NCBI GenBank assembly: GCA_964527395.1 | Contig: CAZGQD010000002.1 | Location: forward strand, 37,555-101,554 | Direction: 5' to 3' | Source of the DNA: GCA-2688265 sp964527395 | GTDB lineage: Archaea > Nanobdellota > Nanobdellia > Woesearchaeales > GW2011-AR9 | DNA: 64,000 bases | Shown: positions 37,278 to 45,858 of the stretch, piece by piece | Numbering within the stretch: position 1 is the first letter of the stretch | Layout of the letters: every line of letters starts with the position of its first letter | Program-made: the position numbers and the translations under genes | Notes under the pieces: generated by a model | The model's input: the letters and a program-made list of their open reading frames with translations, nothing else | What the model was told of the DNA's origin: nothing | Databases searched by the model: none

Positions 37278-39371
37278 CTACTCTTCATCTCCATACAATT
37301 CATAGTCTGGAGTACTAATTTTCTCTGACAATTGATAATCAAATATTAGTTCTGCTTCAATTGTGCTTCTATAATAACCACCATTCTGATTCACAAGTGC
37401 CGCAAGATCTTCATCAGGCTCAACAAAACACTGCGGAAGCGCAACTCCTTGCTGTCTACTATCATCCCCTAAATAAAGGTCATTTGAAGTCCCATACATA
37501 CACTCATCCATATCTGTTGAATAAAAATCCCCTATTCTGATATCATACAAACGAATATTATCAATTTCTCCATCACCAATGTTCTCTATATAAGCTTCAA
37601 GCAATATTTTCTGATCCATCTCTAAAACTGAATCTGCTCCTAAATCAAAATTAAGTCTAGCAAACTCATCTGCTCCAAACACTTCTCCATCATGATCTAA
37701 ATCTGCTAAAATACTTGCTTGCACTTCACTATCAGGATCATCTACATCAACCCAAAGCCTCTCTTGCCGAGCTACTGAACTAAATTCCACTAAAGTTAAA
37801 AAAAACTCAATATCATAAGATCCTTCAAGCAATTTATCGTCAGCCTGATCTTCTGGAAAAGTACACAAAAACTGCTTATCAAATTCATCAACACCTAACA
37901 TATCATAAGGCACAGGAAATGAATTTGAAGGGTATTCAATCACTCCAACAATACTTTCTCCACGATACTTTCGGTGTGAATACTCACATCCTACTTCAAA
38001 ACCAAATTCACGTTCACCTGGGTTTTTAATATCAACATTAAACCCATAAGCCATCCTTCCTAAAAACGTATCTGAAGTAACTTGATACACATCTATATCT
38101 GATCTACGTGTTTCACTAATTTCAACAGTTATCGGATCAAGTGTTTCATCAGTAACTCCATGTACATAAGCTTCACTTCGTTTCTCTTGCTGCTCCAAAA
38201 CACATTGAGAATACCCACTTGTTCCAGAAGCAAAACCTTCAACATCCTCGCAATATTGTTCAATTTCACGTTCAATATCTTTATTCTTAATACATTCATC
38301 TGCACTAACTCCTTGTCCAATCGCACCAATATCTAATACACAAGTTAATCTGTCCCACAAACTAGAAATAGCAAATTTTGCTCCACCTGTTTGTTCTCTC
38401 AAACTAACTTCTGCTTCAGAAATTTCATCAAGACCTGGTAAAAAGGAGATATCACTATTTGTAACTGACACTGTTGGAATCAAAATAAATATTGCCATTA
38501 AAGATAAAATACTTAGACCAAAGCTCAATTTCCAAAGTGTTTGTACAGAACCTTTCATAGAATCAACAAACCTAATACCTGCAAAGCTACCAAAATAAAA
38601 CCACCATGGGATATATAATATCGCCAAACCCACTGCAGATTTAGTTATATCTATTGCTACATCTTCTAAAACTACTTCCAAAAAGTAAGGTATTAGTCCT
38701 GAACCTAAGAAAAAAACGACTACTAAACCAAAACCAATTATTGCTCCTTCAGAAACTTCTCCAGTAGGATTTTTTTTATGCCCTATCAATCCCCAAAACC
38801 AAAGCATCAATAAAACTACTGCAAAAAAGAAAAAATACAACTGCCATGAATCAAAACTTCTATCAAATACATACCACAAAAGAAAAGTCACAGGAAAAAC
38901 AATCACTGCACCTTTCCCAAACTCCACTTCTTTCATCATTAAAAATGCAGCTATAATTACCAACAAAAAACTCAACATTAAATTCAATGCTGGAGAAACA
39001 CCGCTGATACTAACAAGCCACTGAAATCCCCCAAACAACAAAATCATAAAAACAAGCATTCCTCCACCACTTCCTGAAGAAGAAGAAGAACCAGAATTAT
39101 CTAAATCATTTTCTACTCTTTTTCTCTGATCCTTTGCATCCTTATCTGCCGCCTGCGAATCTACTTTATCTTTATTAGCTACTGCCTTATCTGCTGCTGC
39201 TGTAGCTAAAGCCTGCTCAGCTCCCAAACCTCCAGCACCAAAACCAGCTACTTTCAAAATACTTTGACCTGTTTCAGTTTCTGCTGCTTTACCCGCTAGA
39301 GCTCCTGCTGACCCTGCTGACCCAGTTGCACCTCTTGTTGCTAATTTACCTAAAGCTCCAAATACTCCCAT
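37278..39371 (-). CDS. Polytopic membrane protein with large extracellular domain
   Basis: 697 residues. An Ala/Gly-rich N-terminal ~110 residues ends in a Ser/Gly linker. Seven or so hydrophobic helices follow (residues ~105-310, for example MLVFMILLFGGFQWLV). The soluble C-terminal half has cysteines and CARDB-like phrases (LLEAYIENIGDGEIDNIRLYD). A DLDHDGEVFGADEFARLN segment resembles a dockerin/EF-hand-like calcium loop. It sits between the 404-aa pilin-like gene and the lipoproteins, suggesting a membrane platform for a surface complex. I recognise no exact family. Confidence 0.6.
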   Translation of the reverse strand: MGVFGALGKLATRGATGSAGSAGALAGKAAETETGQSILKVAGFGAGGLGAEQALATAAADKAVANKDKVDSQAADKDAKDQRKRVENDLDNSGSSSSSGSGGGMLVFMILLFGGFQWLVSISGVSPALNLMLSFLLVIIAAFLMMKEVEFGKGAVIVFPVTFLLWYVFDRSFDSWQLYFFFFAVVLLMLWFWGLIGHKKNPTGEVSEGAIIGFGLVVVFFLGSGLIPYFLEVVLEDVAIDITKSAVGLAILYIPWWFYFGSFAGIRFVDSMKGSVQTLWKLSFGLSILSLMAIFILIPTVSVTNSDISFLPGLDEISEAEVSLREQTGGAKFAISSLWDRLTCVLDIGAIGQGVSADECIKNKDIEREIEQYCEDVEGFASGTSGYSQCVLEQQEKRSEAYVHGVTDETLDPITVEISETRRSDIDVYQVTSDTFLGRMAYGFNVDIKNPGEREFGFEVGCEYSHRKYRGESIVGVIEYPSNSFPVPYDMLGVDEFDKQFLCTFPEDQADDKLLEGSYDIEFFLTLVEFSSVARQERLWVDVDDPDSEVQASILADLDHDGEVFGADEFARLNFDLGADSVLEMDQKILLEAYIENIGDGEIDNIRLYDIRIGDFYSTDMDECMYGTSNDLYLGDDSRQQGVALPQCFVEPDEDLAALVNQNGGYYRSTIEAELIFDYQLSEKISTPDYELYGDEE

Positions 39372-39538
39372 CGTTTACACTACCTACATAATAACCAATC
39401 TAATATGAATACAACAAAACAAACATTCCAGGTATAAAAATACTACCTTTATCACCCTCAAATAAACAAAAAAAGTACCTAAGAAAAAAATTAAAAAAAT
39501 CAAAACCAAAAAAAAATTAATAACCTAAAACAACCCTT

Positions 39539-40753
39539 CTAATTACCAATCTCAACAAGTAATTCTCTAACTTCTAAGCTTGTTGTCGGAATTATCTTCA
39601 CAGCGTTGTTACCAGTTTCTACATAGCTAGATGCATCAAAAGCATATGATGTTGACGTTGTATCAAAGCTTTTCTTATACCCATTCACAGACACATATCC
39701 AGTTTTGCTGTCTCCATCATCTGCAAAGTTAAGTGTAACTTCTATTTGTTTGTCATCATCTTCAACTTCTTCAAAATCCTCAAGAGCCAAACTAAAGTAA
39801 TATGTTGGATAATCCACATCAACTAATTCAGACACAACTTTTACTCCATAAACAGTATAATCTCCTTCATCAGTATAAAACTCAAGTGTATTTTGTCCAA
39901 TATCAACCATTTCAAGTCCAAGTTCGATTGGATCCATTTGCACACTACAACTAGGTGTAGCACTATAGATTTCTTCTGAATTTAACCAAACTGTTAACAA
40001 TGCATCCTCTCCTGAAGCACAATCAGGCTGAAAATAAAATGTCAACTTTTCAAGATTATCATACTCAGTCTCAGAGATCTGAAATGACCCACTAGCCCGC
40101 TGAGAATCAAGGTTCTTAAGCTCACCAACAATAATAATATTCTCTAAAGTAACCTCATTACTGGTCCAAAACTTAGCACCTGGTGAACTAACTTTAAATT
40201 CAACAGAATTCTGCTCTTCAAGCAAATGATCTGGAACATTTAAATTCAAATTATCTCCTGAACTAGCAGATCCATCATACAAACTCTCTCCATTAAAATT
40301 AACTTTCAATCTACCACCTGTGGTATCGCCTACTCTTAAACTAAGAATTACTCCAGATGTAAGTCCAACATCATCTAAAACCAAAGTCATTGTCCCTTTT
40401 TCTTCAGAAAACATACTATTTTTGATATACATCGACTCTTTTTCCGCAAGAGATTCGCTTTCTGTACTAGTGAATATATTCACCGAGGCCAACGTATGCT
40501 CTATTTCATCTTGTGACAAATATTCAATATCACCAGGATTTTCCTCAAGCAATACTTCTCCACTTACTTCTCCAGCATCAGACCCATCTGAACTAGAGTC
40601 ATAATCTTCTCCAAGCAATAAAGCCCTTTCTTCAGGTTCTACTACTAATACATATCCTATCATCATTGCCATTACAATAGCAAGTAGAACTGCTGCTGCT
40701 CCAGCTGCTTGAGCTTTCTTATCAAAATTTTTTATACCAAATAATGTGACCAT
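39539..40753 (-). CDS. Pilin-like N-anchored beta-sandwich protein
   Basis: 404 residues. KKAQAAGAAAVLLAIVMAMMIG is a class III-like signal and membrane helix. It is followed by an acidic stretch and repeated carbohydrate-binding-like beta domains (GGRLKVNFNGESLYDG; LLTVWLNSEEIYSATPSC; TGYVSVNGYKKSFDT). It is first in the operon 40753 to 35340. The function is unknown; a structural surface role is likely. Confidence 0.6.
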   Translation of the reverse strand: MVTLFGIKNFDKKAQAAGAAAVLLAIVMAMMIGYVLVVEPEERALLLGEDYDSSSDGSDAGEVSGEVLLEENPGDIEYLSQDEIEHTLASVNIFTSTESESLAEKESMYIKNSMFSEEKGTMTLVLDDVGLTSGVILSLRVGDTTGGRLKVNFNGESLYDGSASSGDNLNLNVPDHLLEEQNSVEFKVSSPGAKFWTSNEVTLENIIIVGELKNLDSQRASGSFQISETEYDNLEKLTFYFQPDCASGEDALLTVWLNSEEIYSATPSCSVQMDPIELGLEMVDIGQNTLEFYTDEGDYTVYGVKVVSELVDVDYPTYYFSLALEDFEEVEDDDKQIEVTLNFADDGDSKTGYVSVNGYKKSFDTTSTSYAFDASSYVETGNNAVKIIPTTSLEVRELLVEIGN

Positions 40754-40830
40754 TTATACCACCTTTAAAAATCAATCTTACAAAGAACTAGCAAATTAAT
40801 GTATATAAAGATTTGCTAAAAACAAACTAT

Positions 40831-41055
40831 TCAATCCAAAACACTATATTGTTCTATCTTTCTTACATATGGCTTCTCACCTTTCTCAAGCAAGGGATAC
40901 TCTATTTCTCCTACTTGGATAAAAGTAGATCTTCTCCCTAACCTTCCATGCCCTAAATCAACTGGATAAATTACAATCTTCATTCTCCCAAAATGATCTC
41001 TCAAAAGCTGCAGTGAACTATCCATAACTGCATCCCTAATCCCTTCAAAAAGCAT
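40831..41055 (-). CDS. Small protein of unknown function (74 aa)
   Basis: 74 residues beginning MLFEGIRDAVMDSSLQLLRDH. The A of its ATG is the last base of the 98-bp repeat, so its upstream region is entirely repeat. It is soluble, with no known motif. It may be a truncated remnant of a longer gene. Confidence 0.4.
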   Translation of the reverse strand: MLFEGIRDAVMDSSLQLLRDHFGRMKIVIYPVDLGHGRLGRRSTFIQVGEIEYPLLEKGEKPYVRKIEQYSVLD

Positions 41056-41152
41056 ATATACTCATCCGTAACTATTTTCTATAACTTGGTTACGGATTCG
41101 AGACACAGTTCCGTAAGAAAAGTTCCACTTTCTACTTACGGACCAGTATATT
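41055..41152 (-). repeat. 98-bp dual-hairpin repeat, copy 2 (inverted)
   Basis: Exact reverse complement of 30649-30746 over all 98 bases. It contains the stop of the 85-aa gene at 41136 and abuts the start of the 74-aa gene at 41055, so here too it sits between coding ends. Confidence 0.9.
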
Positions 41153-41393
41153 CTCCTGCCACATCTTGATCTGGCACAGGATATCTTTCTTTTCCCCACA
41201 AAAAATCAGCATCTAAAGTAATAGTATAACCTCCAAATCTTTCAGTCAAATCCCCTACAATGTACCTATTGTCTCCAGTATCTACAAAAAGCTGTGTTGC
41301 CCTGCCAGTCTCACTCTCAGCCAATCGTATAGTTTCTTCCAATCTAGAAACAACAGCATCACTAAGTCCAGAACTATCTTCGCTATTCATCAC
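41136..41393 (-). CDS. Small protein of unknown function (85 aa), end in repeat
   Basis: 85 residues: acidic, soluble, beginning MMNSEDSSGLSDAVVSRLEE and ending AGEYTGP, with the stop formed by the 98-bp repeat. The original C-terminus may be missing. I recognise no family. Confidence 0.45.
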   Translation of the reverse strand: MMNSEDSSGLSDAVVSRLEETIRLAESETGRATQLFVDTGDNRYIVGDLTERFGGYTITLDADFLWGKERYPVPDQDVAGEYTGP

Positions 41394-41487
41394 AAAACCA
41401 AAAAACTAAAGAGCTCATATATAAATTAGTTAGAAAAATAGATGCTGTGTCTTTGTTCTGGCCTTTTGCGATAATTGATAAAAAGTC

Positions 41488-41715
41488 ATTGGCGCGCTTG
41501 CCCCCTCACTGGCAATTACATTCATCTTGAGATCATTTCCACGAGCATTGTTGCTGACAAGCAACCTCGAAAATTTCTTGAATTTTCCGCCGTTGTGACT
41601 AAAAGGAGCAAAACTTAGTGAAGAATGAACTAAGTCCCGAAAGCAACGCTTGAAGACATAGTAAGCACAATGGAATGTACCTGCACTAATTTCGAGCAGA
41701 GCTCTCCTGGCTAAT
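41488..41715. repeat. Palindromic element family A, enlarged copy A4
   Basis: Shares CTCACTGGCAATTACATTC, ACGAGCATTG, GTACCTGCACTAA and TTTCGAGCAGAGC with the other copies. It carries about 90 extra bases of inner hairpins (for example CTTAGT...ACTAAG near 41614-41633 and GTTGCT...AGCAAC near 41550-41564). Confidence 0.6.
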
Positions 41716-41721
41716 TTATCC

Positions 41722-41935
41722 TCAAAAATTTTTCAGGACTTGACTATTCGCCAAGTTTCCATGGAAAAATAAATGAAAAGGCTCTTCTCCACGTTCATGG
41801 AAACCAAGGCTTTCCAGACGCATAATCAAAGATTCTGCATTCGTTCGTACCTCACTTAGGTCGAATGATAAAGCTCTAATGAAAAGATCTCTTTCTACGA
41901 TCAACGCCCCCGAATAAATTTAGGACAGCGCCAGA
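41722..41935. repeat. Palindromic element family B, copy B4 with module C
   Basis: On the minus strand it reads CGGGGGCGTTGATCGTAGAA, then TAGAGCTT, a CGACCTAAGTGAGGTACG segment, module C (41793-41841, TGCGTCTGGAAA...TTTCCATG) and ACGTGGAGAAGAGCC. It shares these words with B1-B3. The closing CGCCCC strand is degenerate. Confidence 0.6.
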
Positions 41936-41948
41936 AAAATACACTAAA

Positions 41949-42560
41949 TTATCTCTCAAGAACATTTTCTTGTATTTTATCAACACTTACCCTTGACTGA
42001 TCTTCAAACAACTTTTCTGCCCTATCAGCAAGATCTCTTCCAATATCTTTATACAATGCATGCCATTGTCCATGAAAATTCCTTGCTTTACCAAGCACAT
42101 TTACTATTTCACTTAAATCATCACAATGTCCATTACCATCACCTTGATTTTTCAAATCTTTAAAAGCCCAACCACTAACAACATACCTTAAACCTCTTCT
42201 TTCAGAAAGAGCCAAAGCAGCTGCATGCATTGCTCCATATTCTGGAACACGAGCACCTGCCTCTTTTAGTAAATCTACCCTTACTTCAGTAGCTACCATC
42301 CCTCCATCTCTAAAAAAATAACCTTCAAAACCTAGCTTTCCTTCTGGACCTAAAGCTATACTAAAAGTCCTTTCATGACAATCAACATAAGGACCTCCTT
42401 CTTCAACTATAGCACTCTTCATTTGAAAACCACTATCACTATAAGTCAATTTATCAAAAGAATCTCCTTGAGGTAATCTATCAAACCCTCCAAACCCAAA
42501 CTTCTCTAACTCAGGCTTCCATAAATCATAAGGTATTGGTGTCAAATATCTCTCTGCCAT
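41949..42560 (-). CDS. Protein of unknown function, paralog of next gene
   Basis: 203 residues. It shares LTPIPYDLWKPELEKFGFGG, GYFFRDGGM, GHCDDLSEIVNVLG and a final H..LY pattern with the protein at 42616, so the two are tandem paralogs. It is soluble, with no known domain. A 3-prime extension of ~35 charged residues is unique to this copy. Confidence 0.55.
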   Translation of the reverse strand: MAERYLTPIPYDLWKPELEKFGFGGFDRLPQGDSFDKLTYSDSGFQMKSAIVEEGGPYVDCHERTFSIALGPEGKLGFEGYFFRDGGMVATEVRVDLLKEAGARVPEYGAMHAAALALSERRGLRYVVSGWAFKDLKNQGDGNGHCDDLSEIVNVLGKARNFHGQWHALYKDIGRDLADRAEKLFEDQSRVSVDKIQENVLER

Positions 42561-42615
42561 AAACTAACTATTCCAAACCCAAATATAAACATTATGCCAC
42601 TCAAGAATACACAAA

Positions 42616-43110
42616 TCATCTTCCATACAAATCATGCACTTCCTTATGAAAACCCAAAAGCCCATTTAAAACTCCCTCTATTTCTCCTAAATCAGAACAA
42701 TAACCACTACCAGAACCACTCCAATCTTTAATCCCATAATTAGCTCTAAAATCCAACCCATTAAAAAAAGCCCAACTTGCAATTGGATTATACAAAGGAT
42801 CACCTACACCAACAACCTTTCTTTCATCCCTAAAAAGCCTAACTAAAGCACTACTTCCAAGCATCGACCTATCTTTAAAAAACAATCCATAAAAATCAAG
42901 CCTTCCTCCATTATCAAAAAATTGAGTAGAAACCCCTTTCCCAAAATAATCCCTTCTACTTCTAGGACCAAGCTGAATCTCTTCAACTCTAACATCAATT
43001 GCATCAAAAAAGCCCCTCCCTTTAAACTGATCCAAACCCAAAAAACCAAACTCCTCTAAAACTGGCCTCCAAGATCTATAAGGTATTGGCACTAAATTAG
43101 AATCTCTCAT
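42616..43110 (-). CDS. Protein of unknown function, tandem paralog
   Basis: 164 residues from the ATG at 43110; the frame is open to 43125. It shares LVPIPYRSWRPVLEEFGFLG, GLFFKDRSM, GYCSDLGEIEGVL and H..LY with the preceding paralog. No recognised motif. It is 55 bases upstream of its partner, so they are probably co-transcribed. Confidence 0.55.
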   Translation of the reverse strand: MRDSNLVPIPYRSWRPVLEEFGFLGLDQFKGRGFFDAIDVRVEEIQLGPRSRRDYFGKGVSTQFFDNGGRLDFYGLFFKDRSMLGSSALVRLFRDERKVVGVGDPLYNPIASWAFFNGLDFRANYGIKDWSGSGSGYCSDLGEIEGVLNGLLGFHKEVHDLYGR

Positions 43111-43228
43111 TAAACAAGCCAACATAGACTTGTTTTATAAATGTTTAAGAGTAAAATCAACAAAAATAGACTCCAACTCACAAAGAAAAACCCAAACACT
43201 CATAAATATTAATAGTCTATAATCCACT

Positions 43229-43402
43229 ATGGCAACAACAACTTCTAAAATAACAAAGAAGTCACACAGTTACACCTCTCCAAACCCTAAAGAATTCTCT
43301 AAGCAAACCAAAAAAGAAATTATCAAAGCTAGAGAAGAAATAAAAAAAGGAGAATTCACAACTCTCTCAAAATTAAAAAGAAAATATAAAATCAGATTCT
43401 AA
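43229..43402 (+). CDS. Small basic protein (57 aa), antitoxin-like
   Basis: 57 residues ending KAREEIKKGEFTTLSKLKRKYKIRF, which resembles the C-terminal part of RelB/Phd-type antitoxins. A TATA-like CATAAATATTAATAG is just upstream. No toxin follows (pelota is next), so it could be an orphan. Confidence 0.5.
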   Translation: MATTTSKITKKSHSYTSPNPKEFSKQTKKEIIKAREEIKKGEFTTLSKLKRKYKIRF

Positions 43403-43466
43403 TTTATTAACAAACTCACAGCACCATTTATAAATAAAAACCAATCATAAACAACCTTACTAACCA

Positions 43467-44522
43467 ATGAAACTAACAACCCAAGATTACAAAAAAGGTA
43501 TTGTCAAACTCAAAGTGACTGACCGTGACGACCTTTGGTATCTAAGTCACATCATTAGTCCTAGCGATAGCATCACAGGTATCACAACCAGAAAAATCAA
43601 GATAGGATCAAGTGACAACGCCAAAATCACTAGAAAAACCTACAAAATCACTATCAAAGCAGAAAAACTAGACCTCCAACTTGATTCTGACACCCTTAGA
43701 ATCAACGGAACCAACGAAACAGAACATGATGACATCCCAAAAGGCAGTTATCAAAACATTTCAATCACTATCGATGACGAAATCACTATCAAAAAAGAAC
43801 ATTTCAAAAAATACGAACAAGAAAAATTAAAGGAAGCTGCAAGTGAAAAAAGCCCACTTTTAATCGCCCTTTTCGATCGAGAAGAAGCAATTATCGCAAA
43901 AACAACAAAGTTCGGTCATAAAATCCTAACAAACTTAAAAGGCAGCAGCCAAAAGAAGAACGAAGACCACCAGTCAACAGGAAATTTCTATCAAGATCTC
44001 TATAAAACCTTAGAAGAATACCAAAAACGTCACAAAGCCAACAAAATAATCCTAGCAACACCTGCTTTTTACAAAGAAGACTTCTTAAAACAGATCTCCA
44101 ACAAAGATTTCAAAAAACTCACTATCCAAGCAACCTGCTCAGCTGTCAACGAATCTGCAATTACTGAAGTTCTTAAAGACACAAAGCTAAAACAGATCTT
44201 AAACGAATCAAGATCTCAAATTGAAACAAATCTGATGCAAGAGCTCCTAACTGCTATTGCTAAAGAAACTCCTCACGCTTATTCAATAAAAGAAGTACAA
44301 CACGCAGCCAACTTAGGCGCAGTCATAAAACTCTTAACCACAACCAAATTCATCACCAAAGCCAAAGAAGAAGGCAACTACGAAGAAATAGACAATCTCC
44401 TAAGCAGCATCGACAAACAAAAAGGCGAAATCCACATCTTAAATAGTGAAGAAGAAGCCGGTAGAAGACTAGATGGCCTCTCCGGAATCGCAGCTATTCT
44501 AAGGTACAAAATAGGAAACTAA
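43467..44522 (+). CDS. pelA: Pelota (Dom34) ribosome-rescue factor
   Basis: 351 residues. The N-terminal Sm-like domain (KGIVKLKVTDRDDLWYLSHI, GITTRKIKI), the central eRF1-like domain (SPLLIALFDREEAIIA, KIILATPAFYKEDFLKQI) and the C-terminal domain (EVQHAANLGAVIKLLTT, EIHILNSEEEAGRRLDGLSGIAAILRY) match archaeal pelota. With aABCE1/aEF1A it releases stalled ribosomes. It is normal length. Confidence 0.96.
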   Translation: MKLTTQDYKKGIVKLKVTDRDDLWYLSHIISPSDSITGITTRKIKIGSSDNAKITRKTYKITIKAEKLDLQLDSDTLRINGTNETEHDDIPKGSYQNISITIDDEITIKKEHFKKYEQEKLKEAASEKSPLLIALFDREEAIIAKTTKFGHKILTNLKGSSQKKNEDHQSTGNFYQDLYKTLEEYQKRHKANKIILATPAFYKEDFLKQISNKDFKKLTIQATCSAVNESAITEVLKDTKLKQILNESRSQIETNLMQELLTAIAKETPHAYSIKEVQHAANLGAVIKLLTTTKFITKAKEEGNYEEIDNLLSSIDKQKGEIHILNSEEEAGRRLDGLSGIAAILRYKIGN

Positions 44523-44960
44523 ACCAACTCAAAACCTACTAAAAACACTTCTCCCACAACTATAATAAATTAAAAAAACTTGTTTCTTTCACACCTTCAT
44601 TTAAGCACAAAACCACTAATCTTTGCGTTACTAACACAAACTTTAGCTTAATCCTTGCGTTGGCAACGCAAAGTTTCAGCAAATTAAACACCTCTAAAAT
44701 ACCACAAAAAACCCAACTCCCACAACATACACACTCCAACCACAATAAACAAAAACCAATTTTCTCGTCTATAAAAACAAACACAAACAACATAACAACT
44801 CTTGCCCATAACCACAACCTTTTAATAGTAGTTATTTTTATTCATAGTTAAGTTACAACAAATTAAAGTGGGTGTGGGTAATTCCAAAAATTTAGGCTTT
44901 TTTTCAACTTAAGCCAAAAGAGGTATTCCCTACTTCTAAACAAGAGGGGTGTTTAAGAAA
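44523..44960. other. Spacer with hairpin and TrmB-gene leader
   Basis: No convincing gene. TTGCGTTGGCAACGCAA (44655-44671) is a tight 7-bp hairpin, with a related CTTTGCGTTA word 30 bases before it; this could end the pelota transcript. The last ~110 bases are the promoter and leader of the TrmB-type gene, including GAGGGG about 11 bases before the ATG at 44961. Confidence 0.4.
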
Positions 44961-45758
44961 ATGATAGTAAAAGACGATTTATTAGCACAGATGAGAAGGT
45001 ATTTTGACTTAAACTTATACGAAGTTAAGTTATGGGCAGCACTACTTAGCCGTGGAGTTTCTACAGCTGGAGAACTCTCCGACATTGCAAACGTTCCAAG
45101 ATCCAGATCTTACGACGTTCTAGAATCTTTAGAAAAGAAAGGTTTCGTAGTTATGAAAACTGGAAAGCCAATCAAATACATTGCAATTCCTCCAACTGAA
45201 GTTGTTGACCGTGTAAAGAAAAACATGCATCTGCAGGCACAAAACAAAATCAAGAGATTAGATTCTATTAAAAACTCAGAGATTCTAGCAGAATTAGAGG
45301 AATTACACAAAACTGGTGTAGCCTTAGTTGACCCTGTAGAAATTACTGGCGCTGTTAAAGGTAGACATAATTTATACAACCATATGGATATGCTAATTAA
45401 AGGCTCCAAAAAGTCTGTAAACATTATGACAAGTGAGAAAGGTTTCATGCGTAAAGCTGAAGGTTTAAAAGCTTCTTTAACAAAAGCAAAAAAGCGTGGT
45501 GTTGACATCAAGATTGCAGCTCCAATTACTAACGAGAACAAAAAACATGTTGACGCTTTAAAAGGTGTAGCTACAGTTAAGCACAATTCAAGTATCAAAT
45601 CCAGATTCATGACAGTTGACAGTGACCATACTGTTATGATGACTATGGACGATGGCCAAGTACACCCTAGTTATGATATGGCAGTTTGGGTTAAAGCTGA
45701 TTATATGGCTAAAGGTATGGATTCCATGTTCGACCAAACCTGGAGCAACTTGAAGTAG
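44961..45758 (+). CDS. TrmB-family transcriptional regulator
   Basis: 265 residues from the ATG at 44961; a GTG four codons earlier overlaps the ribosome site. The N-terminal winged helix is LNLYEVKLWAALLSRGVSTAGELSDIANVPRSRSYDVLESLEKKGFV, the TrmB HTH signature. The C-terminal half resembles a phospholipase-D-like ligand domain (GSKKSVNIMTSE, KKRGVDIKIAAPI). It likely responds to a metabolite. The targets are unknown. Confidence 0.88.
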   Translation: MIVKDDLLAQMRRYFDLNLYEVKLWAALLSRGVSTAGELSDIANVPRSRSYDVLESLEKKGFVVMKTGKPIKYIAIPPTEVVDRVKKNMHLQAQNKIKRLDSIKNSEILAELEELHKTGVALVDPVEITGAVKGRHNLYNHMDMLIKGSKKSVNIMTSEKGFMRKAEGLKASLTKAKKRGVDIKIAAPITNENKKHVDALKGVATVKHNSSIKSRFMTVDSDHTVMMTMDDGQVHPSYDMAVWVKADYMAKGMDSMFDQTWSNLK

Positions 45759-45858
45759 ATAAAACAACTTTTTTTCTTATTTTTCAACCTTTTTTCTTCT
45801 AAAACACCAATACTCCAACCCAATAAACCTTTTAAGAACAAAATTACCAAAACCAATC

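Larger units (their letters stand above)
41394..41948. other. 555-base gene-free region with adjoining A4 and B4 elements
   Basis: Holds the largest family A element (A4) directly followed by a family B element (B4). TGGCGC near 41490 and GCGCCA near 41930 could pair across both, giving a composite structure. A 60-codon frame inside B4 is element-derived and not a convincing gene. Confidence 0.5.

Noticed and set aside
41722..41904. 60-aa frame on the minus strand (MIVERDLFIRALSF...)
   Set aside because: It lies entirely within palindromic element B4; the openness is shared by other element copies and is better treated as element coding potential than as a gene.
44560..44851. Open frames on both strands in the pelota-TrmB spacer (85 aa minus, 63 aa plus)
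   Set aside because: Low-complexity composition, mutually overlapping, no ribosome sites and no domain-like sequence; the region looks like a terminator plus promoter.
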